Below are positions 15,057 to 24,572 of a stretch of DNA of 64,000 nucleotides, in pieces. The stretch lies in IMG/VR virus record IMGVR_UViG_3300033149_002975, positions 38,812-102,811 of that record. One strand, written 5' to 3'. Origin of the DNA: a virus. The notes beneath the pieces were generated by a model. That model did no database searches. It saw only the letters and a list, made by a program, of their open reading frames with translations, and was not told where the DNA came from. Both the position numbers and the translations under genes were made by a program. Numbering within the stretch: position 1 is the first letter of the stretch; each line of letters opens with the position of its first letter.

Positions 15057-16601
15057 CTAGGCAGTTGTTCCAATACCAGAAATTTTACCCTTTGTGAATA
15101 ATCCAGGATTTACAACCTTGAATCCCGCAGAACTTAGGAAACCTTTCTGTGACTGTAGATCACTGGTGATCAGCGTCGGAGTTGCAAACAACGGAATATA
15201 AGGTGCATAAATGAACGAAGAATACAAAAAGTTTTCGCCTTTATAGGCTTCAACATAACTGTTCTCGTCCATAAATGGATTCTGAACTACTATCATGTTG
15301 TTAACCGACGTAACATTTCCTATAACTATTGGACCTGTCGGGATATCCTTCTCCCAGTTAAACGAAGGTTTAAACGAACCCTCAAGACCAAACCCAGGAG
15401 TTAATTGGCGAAGCACTCTGGCAACATTATTACCGCAAATGCAAACATTACCAACACCTCTCAAGGTTTTCTTGAAAATAGCATTTGAACCCTGAATCAA
15501 ACGATCCGTAAACTCTCTGCAATGAAGTGTCCACGCCTGACCGGAACGTATTGCAGCGTTCCAAGTGTCATTGGATTCAGCGGCATCATCGTCGTCTGCA
15601 GCAGCAATCATCATATCAAGACCTCTCTGATCAATTGCAAACTTGGCCATACCGCCAACATACTTGATCATTTCATCTTCAAGATTGATGCCGTGCGCTT
15701 TCTGCAAATCGATGGCTGCACCCACCGAATATTGTGCACGTGCCGGAAAATCTTCAGCAGTTACTGTTTCCTGTACAACTTCAACATCAAATCCGGAAAC
15801 ACCAGTTTTCTTGTCGTTATCATCGGTCGGCAAATCATACTGATACCAGTAACTTATCAATACCGTATCATCCGAATCAAGCCCGGAAATTTCGATTGAA
15901 TAAGTACCGGCAGCAGTAATTGTTCCTGCAACCGTAACGCCATCATCATCTACATCAACCAGTGTGCCATCGGAATTACAAGTAGCAATTGTCGAATAAG
16001 TACCGGCAGCAGTTAATCTTTCGATGATTACATTATCAAGATGAATTAGTCCGGGATTGATGTCAGTTGGACCGGGACCATACGTTCCATCACCAACGCC
16101 AAGTGTCTCCCTTGAAACCGCAGCCATAGCGTATTTGCGGCCACCGCGCTTCGTGTTGACACCAGTTTTTGCCGATATCAACGATTCTCCAGCAGCTACC
16201 TCACCCTTCTTATTGGCGGCCAATACATTTAGATAAAACACAGCAGCAATTCTTCTATCCAACGGCTGAATGGTAGCTATTTGGTTGAGAACCAACGAAG
16301 GAAGCAATGCAGCAATTACCGGCAACTGAATGCCCAAAAAGCTAATGCTATCTTCAGTCGTGGCCTCAAACAGCTTGCTATGACGTCTAGACATCGCATC
16401 TTCGCGTGCATTCTGCATACACTGGGCAATGGACATCTTCTCGTACAAACTCATCTCACGTCCTTGCTCCGCCTTGACACCCTCTGCAACCATTTCTATC
16501 AACGGTTTGATCTCTGGATGCTCAAGGAGGCGCATTCGGCGACCCTCCATAAGGGCCATTTCTGATTTCTGTGCCTCTGTTAATGGCAACATGTTCTTCA
16601 C
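15057..16601 (-). CDS. Major capsid protein (T4 gp23-like)
   Basis: 514 residues, close to T4 gp23 (521). An N-terminal helical propeptide ends RRHSKLFEATTEDSI; E79-A80 is a canonical LxE-A prohead-protease site, at nearly the same place as in T4 gp23 (after residue 65). After it come FLGIQLPVIAALLPSLVLNQI and PLDRRIAAVFYLNVL, typical gp23-like HK97-fold segments. The middle holds a beta insertion (about residues 190-260) with two TAAGTYS units. The C-terminal half has WTLHCREFTDRLIQGSNAIF, GNVCICGNNVARVLRQLTP and SFIYAPYIPLFATP, matching gp23 family patterns. It follows the protease-scaffold gene, as in T4. Confidence 0.92.
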   Translation of the reverse strand: MKNMLPLTEAQKSEMALMEGRRMRLLEHPEIKPLIEMVAEGVKAEQGREMSLYEKMSIAQCMQNAREDAMSRRHSKLFEATTEDSISFLGIQLPVIAALLPSLVLNQIATIQPLDRRIAAVFYLNVLAANKKGEVAAGESLISAKTGVNTKRGGRKYAMAAVSRETLGVGDGTYGPGPTDINPGLIHLDNVIIERLTAAGTYSTIATCNSDGTLVDVDDDGVTVAGTITAAGTYSIEISGLDSDDTVLISYWYQYDLPTDDNDKKTGVSGFDVEVVQETVTAEDFPARAQYSVGAAIDLQKAHGINLEDEMIKYVGGMAKFAIDQRGLDMMIAAADDDDAAESNDTWNAAIRSGQAWTLHCREFTDRLIQGSNAIFKKTLRGVGNVCICGNNVARVLRQLTPGFGLEGSFKPSFNWEKDIPTGPIVIGNVTSVNNMIVVQNPFMDENSYVEAYKGENFLYSSFIYAPYIPLFATPTLITSDLQSQKGFLSSAGFKVVNPGLFTKGKISGIGTTA

Positions 16602-16609
16602 CTTTCCTT

Positions 16610-18949
16610 TTAAGATTTTAATCCTAATACATTGTTAATAATTGTTTTCTGACGTTTTCTAACTGGGTCGATTGGTTCTTTTCGCTTTTCAATTAATACC
16701 GTTTGCACCGGATTGGCATGAAGTGCACGCCTACGCGAAACATCGCGGCATTCGTCTAAAGCTTTATCGACCTCTTCAATTGTCTGACAACTTTCAAGAA
16801 GTGCTCGTTGGTTGTCAGAAATTTGTAGCCCATTTGATTCCTTTGTTAAATATTCTTTAATTATTCTTGCTCTAACTTTTTTTTCAGTTTGCTTTATTTT
16901 TTCATCAAATTTTTTGTTGGCCTCCGTCATTTCCCTATCATGCTTTTTCTTTAATCCTGCGGCCTTTTGTTTTAAATATGAAGTTACTTTTTTGATTTCT
17001 GCTTTTGCATTATTAAGTTTCTTCTCCAATATGTTTATCTTTGCTGTTAATTCATTGCTACGTTTCATTAAATCCTGTGCTGATTTTGCCTTCTCTTCAA
17101 GTTTTAACCTTAAAGCCAAAACATCATCAGATTCTGCATTCCTCATTTCTTTAAGCTTTTTGGTAAGAATTCGAAATTCCAAATCTTTATCAGCTATGGT
17201 ATTCAAAAATTCGACTGCCAAATCTCTTTCAGCGCGTGAGGTGGCTTCTTTAATTTGTAATTCCATGATATCTTTACCAATGGGTCTAACTATTTCCGGT
17301 TTCGATACAGACATTACCCCCTCTGGAACTGTTTCACTGAAAGAAGTTTTCAATATTCCGGCAATTACCTTCGCCATTTCAACAGCTTTTTCTTTTGTTG
17401 GAAAACTAAATGTCAAGTAAGCAGCACCATTTGCTGGCTTCCTATAAACACCGTATTTATCATTCAAAAAACCGGTCTCATCAACAAATAATATGTCTTT
17501 ATCCTCATTAATTTTTGACTCTTCAAGAACTATTATTTCATATTGTGATTCATCATACCAGTCATCAATACCGTCAATTTTTACGGCGGTCGTTCCTTCG
17601 GGTTCCGTTGTACTAACATCCACAACTTTTCCAAATGGAACAATTGTCGTGTTACCGTCTTTATCTTTTATTTGTACAATATTCCCAACTTTATAACGTT
17701 CATTTAACATTTCATTGATATAATCAATAATTTGTTCCACCGATTCATTCCTTTGGTGTGCCGGTTTTACGGCACGTTTCTTTCCCAATGCACCCATACA
17801 ACGCTTGTAGGCTTCTTTTTGCGTCATTTCTCCAGATTTGATTTTTGCCGCATAACCTGTAGCACATTTGTGGAAAGCTTTCGTGTGGACCCCTTTACCT
17901 TTTGGGGGTTTCAAACCTTTGCTGGTGTACAATTTTCTAATCTCTTCTGTTTCATTAACTTTTGATTCTTTCATATCTTCCGAATCCAAATCAAATTCCT
18001 CCTCAAAATCTTCGTCCGACAATTCGATATCTTCACCGGACGTATCATCGTCAACGTCCCCAGTTTCCGTTTGCGTCCCATCATCAGGTATAGCTATTTC
18101 ATCAGGTGCTCCTTGTGGGGGCGTTTCCACGGTAATTTCAACCGTTGAATCGGGTTGATCCGGTAACACATTAACCGATTTTACATCCCCGGTAGCAACA
18201 ATTTTTTGTGTATTTGGGTTCACTCCCACCGTTATTTGTTCTTCATTGGTCCTTGATTCAGACGATATTCTAATATTACCTTCAACTATTTTACATTCCC
18301 CTTTATCATTACACTCTATAGATTCCAAAAGTTTCATTGCAAATCGTTTCTCTTCCGGCTTTATTTTCTCGTTCTCAATTTCTTTGCGGACGGCAGACAT
18401 TATGTTTCTTTTTATGTCTATTGGGAAAGCACCAAATGTTGAAGGGTCTGCCGTAAAATCTGTAACTTTAAAATTATACGCTTCAGGAATTACATGATAA
18501 CATTTATTGCCGGACTCATCAATTTCTTCTCTCAAATCACCCTCAGCCCTCGTTGACACACCAATATTACATTTGGCAGCCAACAATGCGTCAATAATTC
18601 TGCCCTGCGGGGTATCCAGAACATCCATCTCAGTATATACTTTACTCTCGTCCATCCACATTTTAACAATTACGTGAGAAATTAATGGAGTTTTGGATTG
18701 AATGCCGTCAGGGTGCTCTGCGTGCCCAAATAACGAACGATTCTTTATTGAATCCATCAATTCTTTGTTTTCAAAGAGCCTTTCCCACACATCGCGTCCG
18801 TATATTCGGTGATTGGCATTAATTTTCCCTATATTACAAATGGGATAGACCACACGGCATAAAACACGATCCGGCAATTTGTCGGTTTTCACCAATCTCC
18901 CGCCTGTGGTAATCGATTCATCCAATTTTTGGTTTTTTAATATTCTCAT
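16610..18949 (-). CDS. Prohead protease fused to a scaffold/core protein
   Basis: 779 residues. Residues 1-185 form a T4 gp21-type serine protease: VYPICNIGKINANHRIYGRD, then RSLFGHAEHPDG (His76 or His79) and CNIGVSTRAEG (Ser132), the catalytic His and Ser of this herpesvirus-like fold. The C-terminal 230 residues are a long coiled coil (LKLEEKAKSAQDLMKRSNEL onwards), ending in basic residues and NNVLGLKS, as expected for a core/scaffold protein like T4 gp22. Between them are ESRTNEEQ, ESKVNETEE and ESKINEDKD motifs and small domains, one with KGVHTKAFHKCATGYAAKI. In T4 these are two separate genes. Encoded immediately before the capsid gene. Confidence 0.85.
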   Translation of the reverse strand: MRILKNQKLDESITTGGRLVKTDKLPDRVLCRVVYPICNIGKINANHRIYGRDVWERLFENKELMDSIKNRSLFGHAEHPDGIQSKTPLISHVIVKMWMDESKVYTEMDVLDTPQGRIIDALLAAKCNIGVSTRAEGDLREEIDESGNKCYHVIPEAYNFKVTDFTADPSTFGAFPIDIKRNIMSAVRKEIENEKIKPEEKRFAMKLLESIECNDKGECKIVEGNIRISSESRTNEEQITVGVNPNTQKIVATGDVKSVNVLPDQPDSTVEITVETPPQGAPDEIAIPDDGTQTETGDVDDDTSGEDIELSDEDFEEEFDLDSEDMKESKVNETEEIRKLYTSKGLKPPKGKGVHTKAFHKCATGYAAKIKSGEMTQKEAYKRCMGALGKKRAVKPAHQRNESVEQIIDYINEMLNERYKVGNIVQIKDKDGNTTIVPFGKVVDVSTTEPEGTTAVKIDGIDDWYDESQYEIIVLEESKINEDKDILFVDETGFLNDKYGVYRKPANGAAYLTFSFPTKEKAVEMAKVIAGILKTSFSETVPEGVMSVSKPEIVRPIGKDIMELQIKEATSRAERDLAVEFLNTIADKDLEFRILTKKLKEMRNAESDDVLALRLKLEEKAKSAQDLMKRSNELTAKINILEKKLNNAKAEIKKVTSYLKQKAAGLKKKHDREMTEANKKFDEKIKQTEKKVRARIIKEYLTKESNGLQISDNQRALLESCQTIEEVDKALDECRDVSRRRALHANPVQTVLIEKRKEPIDPVRKRQKTIINNVLGLKS

Positions 18950-18966
18950 CTTTATCCCTTTTTGAA

Positions 18967-21900
18967 TTATCTCTTTAAAAGCTTTCTAAGCAAATCTACA
19001 CCGCGTGAAGGAACAATAAAATCTTGTGGTTGCCTGGTTTCTTCCAATTTTTTGTCATTTTTCTTGATACGCACCGCTTCCGATATTTTTATTGATGGAT
19101 AAGCAGCGTGCACGGCACGTTTTACTTTATCCTGTAAACTCTTTAAGGACCCAGAATACCAAGGTGGTGACGACTTATAATGCTTACAATACGATAAAGC
19201 GGCCCTTGCTTGCTTGGCGGTATTAATTGGAAAATGATCTTTTTTGTCTTTTGATTTTTCTGCAGGAAATACGACCTTACCTCTATTACGGTTTTCGGCT
19301 TTTGGATTCAATTTCCTACCGGTTTTCTTGGAAACCATTGCTTCTCGTAATTTATTCATTTTTAACCCCTTTTCATTCATTGATTCCTTTAAAATCGGTG
19401 CTTCTACGCCCGGACTACCAAAAATATCTGGGCTTCCATAATACATCAACAAATCTGATACTCTATACGGTAATGGTTTTTTCATCCATTCTTCCTCTGA
19501 TCCTGCACCGGAAAACTTCACTACATCCTTGATATTAAACCGCCCACCATTTTCTATTAATTCTTTAAGATCATCCTCTGAAAATTCAGTAATGGAAAAT
19601 TTAGTATATTCATCAGGGTTTTCTTCACCGCCGTGTTGTGTTCCATAAATAAACAAGAAATTCCCATTACCCAAGTCTTTATGTATCAAACCATAATTGT
19701 AAAGACTTATTTCAACATTCGCATCAACGGAACCTTCAAAACCGTCATCAATGGCCCTAGTTAACGTGTAATCATTTGGAATTTCTTTCATAGTCTCATT
19801 AATTTTTGATTCTTTCAACATACCGGAATAAACATAAAATTTATTATCTATATCTATTACATAATCATAATTATCTGCATCTTCTTTAGCAACCTCGACC
19901 CATTCCGACAATTCGTCATTGTTCACATTAAACAGTATTACATACCCATTGTATTCTTCTATCAATTTATAACCGGAATCTTCAATCAAATCGATATGTT
20001 CGTTAATATTGGATTCATTTCTTGGTTTAAATTGACCCTCCCCACGCCTGGCTTGGTCCTCAGTTCTCTTTAATTCATCGCCGTGCAAAATGTAAGGATT
20101 TTCCTCATCTTCATCAGATTCCTCATCATTATTTTCCTCAGCACTCTGCTTGACCAAATCATCATATTCCTCTTGTTCCATATATGACAAGGCATCCAAT
20201 GCCAATTCCCGCAAACCTTCTTCCGACAATTCACCTTCTGAATTTCTCCACATAGAAGCAAAGTCCGAGTCAAAACGAAATTCACGACCATTTATGCTTA
20301 TCACTGTATCCAGTGTTCCATCATCTTCCAAATAAACATCAAATTCATTCGTTCCATCAGAAACTTTCATTTCAATTAACGGCTTATTCATTTTCGACTC
20401 TTTAAGAGACATGCTTCTCAACCATGCATGAATTTCCGGTTTATTATAATCAGTAAATAATGAAGACCTTATATAATCATTTATTTTGTCAATACTGCTA
20501 TTATTTGGTGTAAGCCCGCCGCTCCAATCCTTGAAATCAGCTATTATTGCATTTTTAGCATCCTCTGACAACAAATCGTTGGGACATTTTTCCCCTCTCA
20601 TTTTTCTTACACCTTTATCCCCATAAATGCTTCTTTGTGCAGAATCTTTGTATGGGCCAGTACCATCCCTTTTACCACGAATATTTTTTCCTTCACTAAT
20701 CTGTTTTAAAATTTTTGATGCCAAATCAATTTTTGATTGCAATTCGTTGATATCATCAAACGTCAACTTATAAGTTTTTATCAAGGTATCTATTACTAAA
20801 CGAGTTGTGTCCAAAGCCATATTTTCTCTTTTTTTAGTTGGATCACTCTTTACTTTAATTATGGCATCTGATACAATTTTTGCAATCTCTTCATCGTTTG
20901 GCAACGCCACTTTTTCAACAATATCTTTCATCATTTTAATCTTAAAACCCCTATCATCACATTGTGGACAAATACCACCTCTTCTTAGTTCAGAGTATTT
21001 AGCTTTATATCCACACATCGGACAAATGTATTCATCGGCTAGCAACCCCGCTTTTTCAACAATTTTCGATTCCTTTTTCTCCCTTTCAATCTCTGCCGGG
21101 TGTGGCGGCGGCTCAACTTTTGATCCTTTTTCCCCCGTATTTTCCTCTTCTTCTGGCTCTTCCTCTTCTTCTGGCTCTTCCTCTTCTTCTGGCTCTTCCT
21201 CCGGTTCTGGTGCTTCTTCTTCAGGCATTATATAATTCATCACTACATCCCTAGTTACTGAATCTATATCAACATCCCTTATTACCGAAGCAACAAACCC
21301 ACGTATATCTTTAACATCCAATAATTTTTCTTTTGCAGAATAAACTTTATTGCCCTCCTGATCAACCAATTGCAAATCCCCATCATCGGTCGTTACCATA
21401 TAATAATGGTTGTCTTCCGATTCCCCTACATATTCCTTCTCAATTGGGGCTTCTTCTGGTTCCGTATCAGTATCGGCCTTTTTCCCTAATTCCTGCTCTG
21501 GTCTAAATTTAGGTTTGTGTTCTGTTTTTGGTTTCAGTTCTTTGGGGATATCTTCATAGTTGGGTTCTTCTACATCCCCTTTTATTTCATCTTCATTAAC
21601 TCTAGACTCATCAACAATCAATGAACTAGATTCCGCGAATTTATCATAAAAAGCAATAAACCTATCTATCGCTTCTTCAACATTTTTTACAAAACGTTTA
21701 CTGTTCCTATCTTTCGTAGTATAGAATTGTGCAAGATTAAACTCTGGAGTATCAACGGAAACGTAAAAACCATCATCACGCTTTTTTACTTTAACATCTT
21801 TTCTCTCTATTCCTTCATTAACTTTGGATTCGGTGGCCTTTGCCAATTTTTTAACTTTTCTAGCAAACCTATTGATCCATCTTTCCTCACCGGTATCTTT

Positions 21901-22263
21901 TATGCGAATTTTTAATGATCTATTATCGGGACTTATATCCAAAATTTCGGCGTCGGACCATTGTTTGCCGCCTTTAGTAACAGCTTGTGATCCACCCACC
22001 GGGACTTTGACTATTTCACCGATTTTATAGGTTAATTTTCTATATATGTCTGGATCCGGAATATTGGATTCACCCACCAATGAATTGCGAATATTCTCTA
22101 CAGTTGTTATTCTCGTCGATTTATTAACCGATCGCAGCTTTCTGCTACCGACAGCAATTCTTTCAAAAAGCGACATATTGGGGTCTTTAAATTTTTTGGA
22201 ACTCGTCAACGAACTGTCTTTTATCCCCCTGCGCCTTTTTGCCAAATCTTCAAATAAGCTCAT
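18967..22263 (-). CDS. Very large modular internal head protein (putative polyprotein)
   Basis: 1098 residues and strongly acidic. It begins MSLFEDLAKRRRG, with a second MSLFERIAVGSRKLR at residue 30, as if a leader had been duplicated. Motifs ESKVNEG, DESRVNED, ESKMNKP, ESNINEH, ESKINETM and ESMNEKG punctuate the chain roughly every 80-250 residues. Modules include a SH3-like segment early on, a Pro/Glu repeat tract (around residue 350), a zinc ribbon (CPMCGYKAKY...CPQCDDRGF), small alpha/beta domains and a basic C-terminal module (DHFPINTAKQARAALSYCKH) resembling small DNA- or protein-binding phage modules. The alternating module-linker plan and location next to protease and capsid suggest a packaged, processed protein. 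Confidence 0.75.
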   Translation of the reverse strand: MSLFEDLAKRRRGIKDSSLTSSKKFKDPNMSLFERIAVGSRKLRSVNKSTRITTVENIRNSLVGESNIPDPDIYRKLTYKIGEIVKVPVGGSQAVTKGGKQWSDAEILDISPDNRSLKIRIKDTGEERWINRFARKVKKLAKATESKVNEGIERKDVKVKKRDDGFYVSVDTPEFNLAQFYTTKDRNSKRFVKNVEEAIDRFIAFYDKFAESSSLIVDESRVNEDEIKGDVEEPNYEDIPKELKPKTEHKPKFRPEQELGKKADTDTEPEEAPIEKEYVGESEDNHYYMVTTDDGDLQLVDQEGNKVYSAKEKLLDVKDIRGFVASVIRDVDIDSVTRDVVMNYIMPEEEAPEPEEEPEEEEEPEEEEEPEEEENTGEKGSKVEPPPHPAEIEREKKESKIVEKAGLLADEYICPMCGYKAKYSELRRGGICPQCDDRGFKIKMMKDIVEKVALPNDEEIAKIVSDAIIKVKSDPTKKRENMALDTTRLVIDTLIKTYKLTFDDINELQSKIDLASKILKQISEGKNIRGKRDGTGPYKDSAQRSIYGDKGVRKMRGEKCPNDLLSEDAKNAIIADFKDWSGGLTPNNSSIDKINDYIRSSLFTDYNKPEIHAWLRSMSLKESKMNKPLIEMKVSDGTNEFDVYLEDDGTLDTVISINGREFRFDSDFASMWRNSEGELSEEGLRELALDALSYMEQEEYDDLVKQSAEENNDEESDEDEENPYILHGDELKRTEDQARRGEGQFKPRNESNINEHIDLIEDSGYKLIEEYNGYVILFNVNNDELSEWVEVAKEDADNYDYVIDIDNKFYVYSGMLKESKINETMKEIPNDYTLTRAIDDGFEGSVDANVEISLYNYGLIHKDLGNGNFLFIYGTQHGGEENPDEYTKFSITEFSEDDLKELIENGGRFNIKDVVKFSGAGSEEEWMKKPLPYRVSDLLMYYGSPDIFGSPGVEAPILKESMNEKGLKMNKLREAMVSKKTGRKLNPKAENRNRGKVVFPAEKSKDKKDHFPINTAKQARAALSYCKHYKSSPPWYSGSLKSLQDKVKRAVHAAYPSIKISEAVRIKKNDKKLEETRQPQDFIVPSRGVDLLRKLLKR

Positions 22264-22285
22264 ATATTTATTCCTTATTTTTTAA

Positions 22286-22606
22286 TTAAAAACCAAAAAT
22301 ATCTCCATTTGTAAAAGTCTTTTGCTTCTTAACGTCATCGGTATTTGCCGGTTCAGACCCATCCATTTTACTAACCACGTAATCATATCTGTGGCCTTTT
22401 GGTAAATCATCCGGAACCACCACCGGAAATTGGCCGTTCGTACCGGTTTCTATTAACATTATTGCCTGATCCCCATAATCCGGCAAATCAGCAAGCTTTT
22501 TATTCGTGTTATCCCATATCTGTCCGGTATCCGCCTCAATAAACCTAACATAATACGAATTTCCAGTATGTCCCTGAACGTCATATAAAGTATCAACAAT
22601 ATACAT
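22286..22606 (-). CDS. Small virion/fibre-associated protein
   Basis: 106 residues from ATG 22606, chosen over an upstream-extended frame because AAAGGG lies just before it and the upstream gene ends at 22618. The pattern SYYVRFIEADTGQIWD, then YGDQAIMLIETGTNGQFPVVVPDDLPKG, recurs in small beta-rich proteins near phage fibre genes, where they act as fibre tips or attachment modules. It lies next to the GLUG fibre and a small membrane protein. Confidence 0.6.
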   Translation of the reverse strand: MYIVDTLYDVQGHTGNSYYVRFIEADTGQIWDNTNKKLADLPDYGDQAIMLIETGTNGQFPVVVPDDLPKGHRYDYVVSKMDGSEPANTDDVKKQKTFTNGDIFGF

Positions 22607-22617
22607 CAATTTACCCT

Positions 22618-22803
22618 TTAATTTAATGAATAAAGTAATATTATACCAACCGCCAATGAAAAAGCTCCGGTTAACGCAGCGCCCAGAGCAGTGATGGTGA
22701 CCATCCAATGATGTTGTAAATGATTTGTAAATTGCTTAGACACTTCGTCCAATTTTACAATAACTTCTATTAATAAGTCGTGATCTGATTTTTTTAACGG
22801 CAT
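22618..22803 (-). CDS. Small membrane protein, XhlA/holin-like
   Basis: 61 residues from ATG 22803; the frame can extend 15 bases to a TTG. The N-terminus is a charged amphipathic helix (SDHDLLIEVIVKLDEVSKQF), and one hydrophobic segment follows (ITALGAALTGAFSLAVGIIL). This two-part layout matches small haemolysin XhlA-like or holin-accessory proteins. Its place between a fibre gene and a small virion gene gives no clear lysis context, so the function is uncertain. Confidence 0.5.
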   Translation of the reverse strand: MPLKKSDHDLLIEVIVKLDEVSKQFTNHLQHHWMVTITALGAALTGAFSLAVGIILLYSLN

Positions 22804-22818
22804 AATACACCCAATCAA

Positions 22819-24351
22819 TTATTCATCTATTACTTTATTATCACTAGTAACTACCAATTCATCAGCAATTGCTGATTCACCGTCTATTAATATATCAATA
22901 CCCAACAACTTATCGCCGGTGGCAACCACGGTTTCAGGTTCTGGCTCAGGTTCGGGTTCCGGGGCCCCACCAAACACCCGCAATAATGGATAAGTTTCTG
23001 ATTCAGTTATCCACCAATCATTGTCAAAATCCCAATTGGTGAATGTTGCTTGCTGTTTCATTTCGGCGGTAGTCTTACCTTCAGCGTCCCCTTCATCCTC
23101 AGCACCACCGTCCACGGCTACCCCTGAAGTTTCAATATTCCAAAAAGAATTCGTTGCATATTGGGCAAATGTTGCGTCGTTAATATCTACTTCAACACCA
23201 GAAGCTATATTACCATTAAATTCCAAATCTATAAGAATGGAATCATCATCACTATCAAGTATGTTATACCACCCATCTGTATATTTGGCGTCATTAAATT
23301 CAACGGCTGCATACATTGAACCGGGAACCGTATTCTTGAATTCACCAGATTTGGTAAGTAAAACCTTGCCCCCTACACCTTCCGTTACCGCACAATGAGG
23401 ACTGGAAGTATAATCCACCAAATTCCAATGTAAATTTCCACAAAAACCACCAATGCGGGTCTTAGAAGATTGATCCCCTATATGGGTAAGTTTTCCCAAT
23501 GAATAACAATTGACACAATCCGTATTTATACTATCGCTACCTACAAAACCACCAAGATAGCACATAGAATCGGAAACAACCGTTACATCCACATCTGTCC
23601 AACAATTTAAGAAATACCCATTATTTGATTGTCCTATAAATCCAGCACCTATTGATGAAGAAACAATGGTCCCAGTAACATAACAATTTTTCACCGGAAA
23701 ACCTTTAGAAATACCAAAACCGAGACAAGCACCAATCATACCGGCACCGGATTTACAAGTAATATCAATATCTACCAACCCCAAATTTTTGATGGGGTTG
23801 TCGGTAAGAGAAGAATCTTGTCCTACGGATACATCTACCCCATTAGGTATAACGTGATTGAAGGGTAAATCAAGCACAATATAATCGTCATTAACCCCAA
23901 TTATATCATATGTACCATTTTCATACCAAATACTAACAAAATCTACAATCGCTTTCATTCCAACTTTTGAATGACCAAATCTGCCGGCCTGCGTTATCCT
24001 AACGTTGCCACCGTCATCCGACACTGCACCATCATCACAACTATCGACATCGGCTCCACTAACCGGATCTACTGCACCAAACAAACCCTGATTAACTTCG
24101 GTCGGACGATTTATTTTCATATTGGATATTATATGTCCTTGGCCGTCAAAAAATCCATTGAAAAAATCGCCGGAATTCCAAGATCCTATAGGCCACCAAC
24201 CCGTACCGTCCCCTTTTGGATCAACGCCTGTTAAATCCAAATCAGTGGTAAGTTTAAATAAATTGTCTTTCCATAATTTTCCGGCAAACTTCCCGGAAAG
24301 CAAGGTAAGATCAATTAAATCTTGAACGGAATCTATTGTGTACTCAGCCAC
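22819..24351 (-). CDS. GLUG-repeat fibre/adhesin
   Basis: 510 residues. It opens like bacterial GLUG proteins: an opening helix (IDSVQDLIDLTLLSGKFAGK), then LTTDLDLTG, WWPIGSWNSGDFFNGFFDGQ and glycine-rich strands such as CYLGGFVGSDS, NCYSLGKLTHIGD and TRIGGFCGNLH, consistent with a right-handed beta-helix. KTTAEMKQQATFTNWDFDND near residue 435 is a hallmark of the end of such repeats. A Pro-Glu linker (PEPEPEPEPE) and a short C-terminal domain follow. Most likely a tail fibre or capsid decoration that binds the host surface. No signal peptide, consistent with a virion protein. Confidence 0.7.
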   Translation of the reverse strand: MAEYTIDSVQDLIDLTLLSGKFAGKLWKDNLFKLTTDLDLTGVDPKGDGTGWWPIGSWNSGDFFNGFFDGQGHIISNMKINRPTEVNQGLFGAVDPVSGADVDSCDDGAVSDDGGNVRITQAGRFGHSKVGMKAIVDFVSIWYENGTYDIIGVNDDYIVLDLPFNHVIPNGVDVSVGQDSSLTDNPIKNLGLVDIDITCKSGAGMIGACLGFGISKGFPVKNCYVTGTIVSSSIGAGFIGQSNNGYFLNCWTDVDVTVVSDSMCYLGGFVGSDSINTDCVNCYSLGKLTHIGDQSSKTRIGGFCGNLHWNLVDYTSSPHCAVTEGVGGKVLLTKSGEFKNTVPGSMYAAVEFNDAKYTDGWYNILDSDDDSILIDLEFNGNIASGVEVDINDATFAQYATNSFWNIETSGVAVDGGAEDEGDAEGKTTAEMKQQATFTNWDFDNDWWITESETYPLLRVFGGAPEPEPEPEPETVVATGDKLLGIDILIDGESAIADELVVTSDNKVIDE

Positions 24352-24359
24352 CTATTAAT

Positions 24360-24572
24360 TTATTCCTTTTTCTCGTTTAAATTTTGTTTTTTTAAAATTT
24401 TCTTTGATTCGTTTGTCCCATCGCCAATATCCGCTGCCGGTATTTCCTTATCTTTTGTCAAACTTAATATTTTGGCTACCGATTGTAGATTCTGTACACC
24501 GCCTTGCTTCAGCGCGATATCACACAACTGAACAATAACTTCACGTCCTTCTTTGTCAACTATTATTTCCAT
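24360..24572 (-). CDS. Small hypothetical protein
   Basis: 70 residues, overlapping the upstream gene by 17 bp and ending 9 bp before the fibre gene. N-terminal strand-helix (MEIIVDKEGREVIVQLCDIA), then a charged tail ending KKILKKQNLNEKKE. No family recognised; retained because its spacing and overlap fit the operon. Confidence 0.5.
   Translation of the reverse strand: MEIIVDKEGREVIVQLCDIALKQGGVQNLQSVAKILSLTKDKEIPAADIGDGTNESKKILKKQNLNEKKE

Noticed and set aside
16812-17420. 202-codon plus-strand ORF opposite the protease-scaffold gene
   Set aside because: Antisense shadow of the coiled-coil scaffold: serine/phenylalanine-rich translation typical of reversed Lys/Glu/Asn codons, with no ribosome site or neighbours on that strand.
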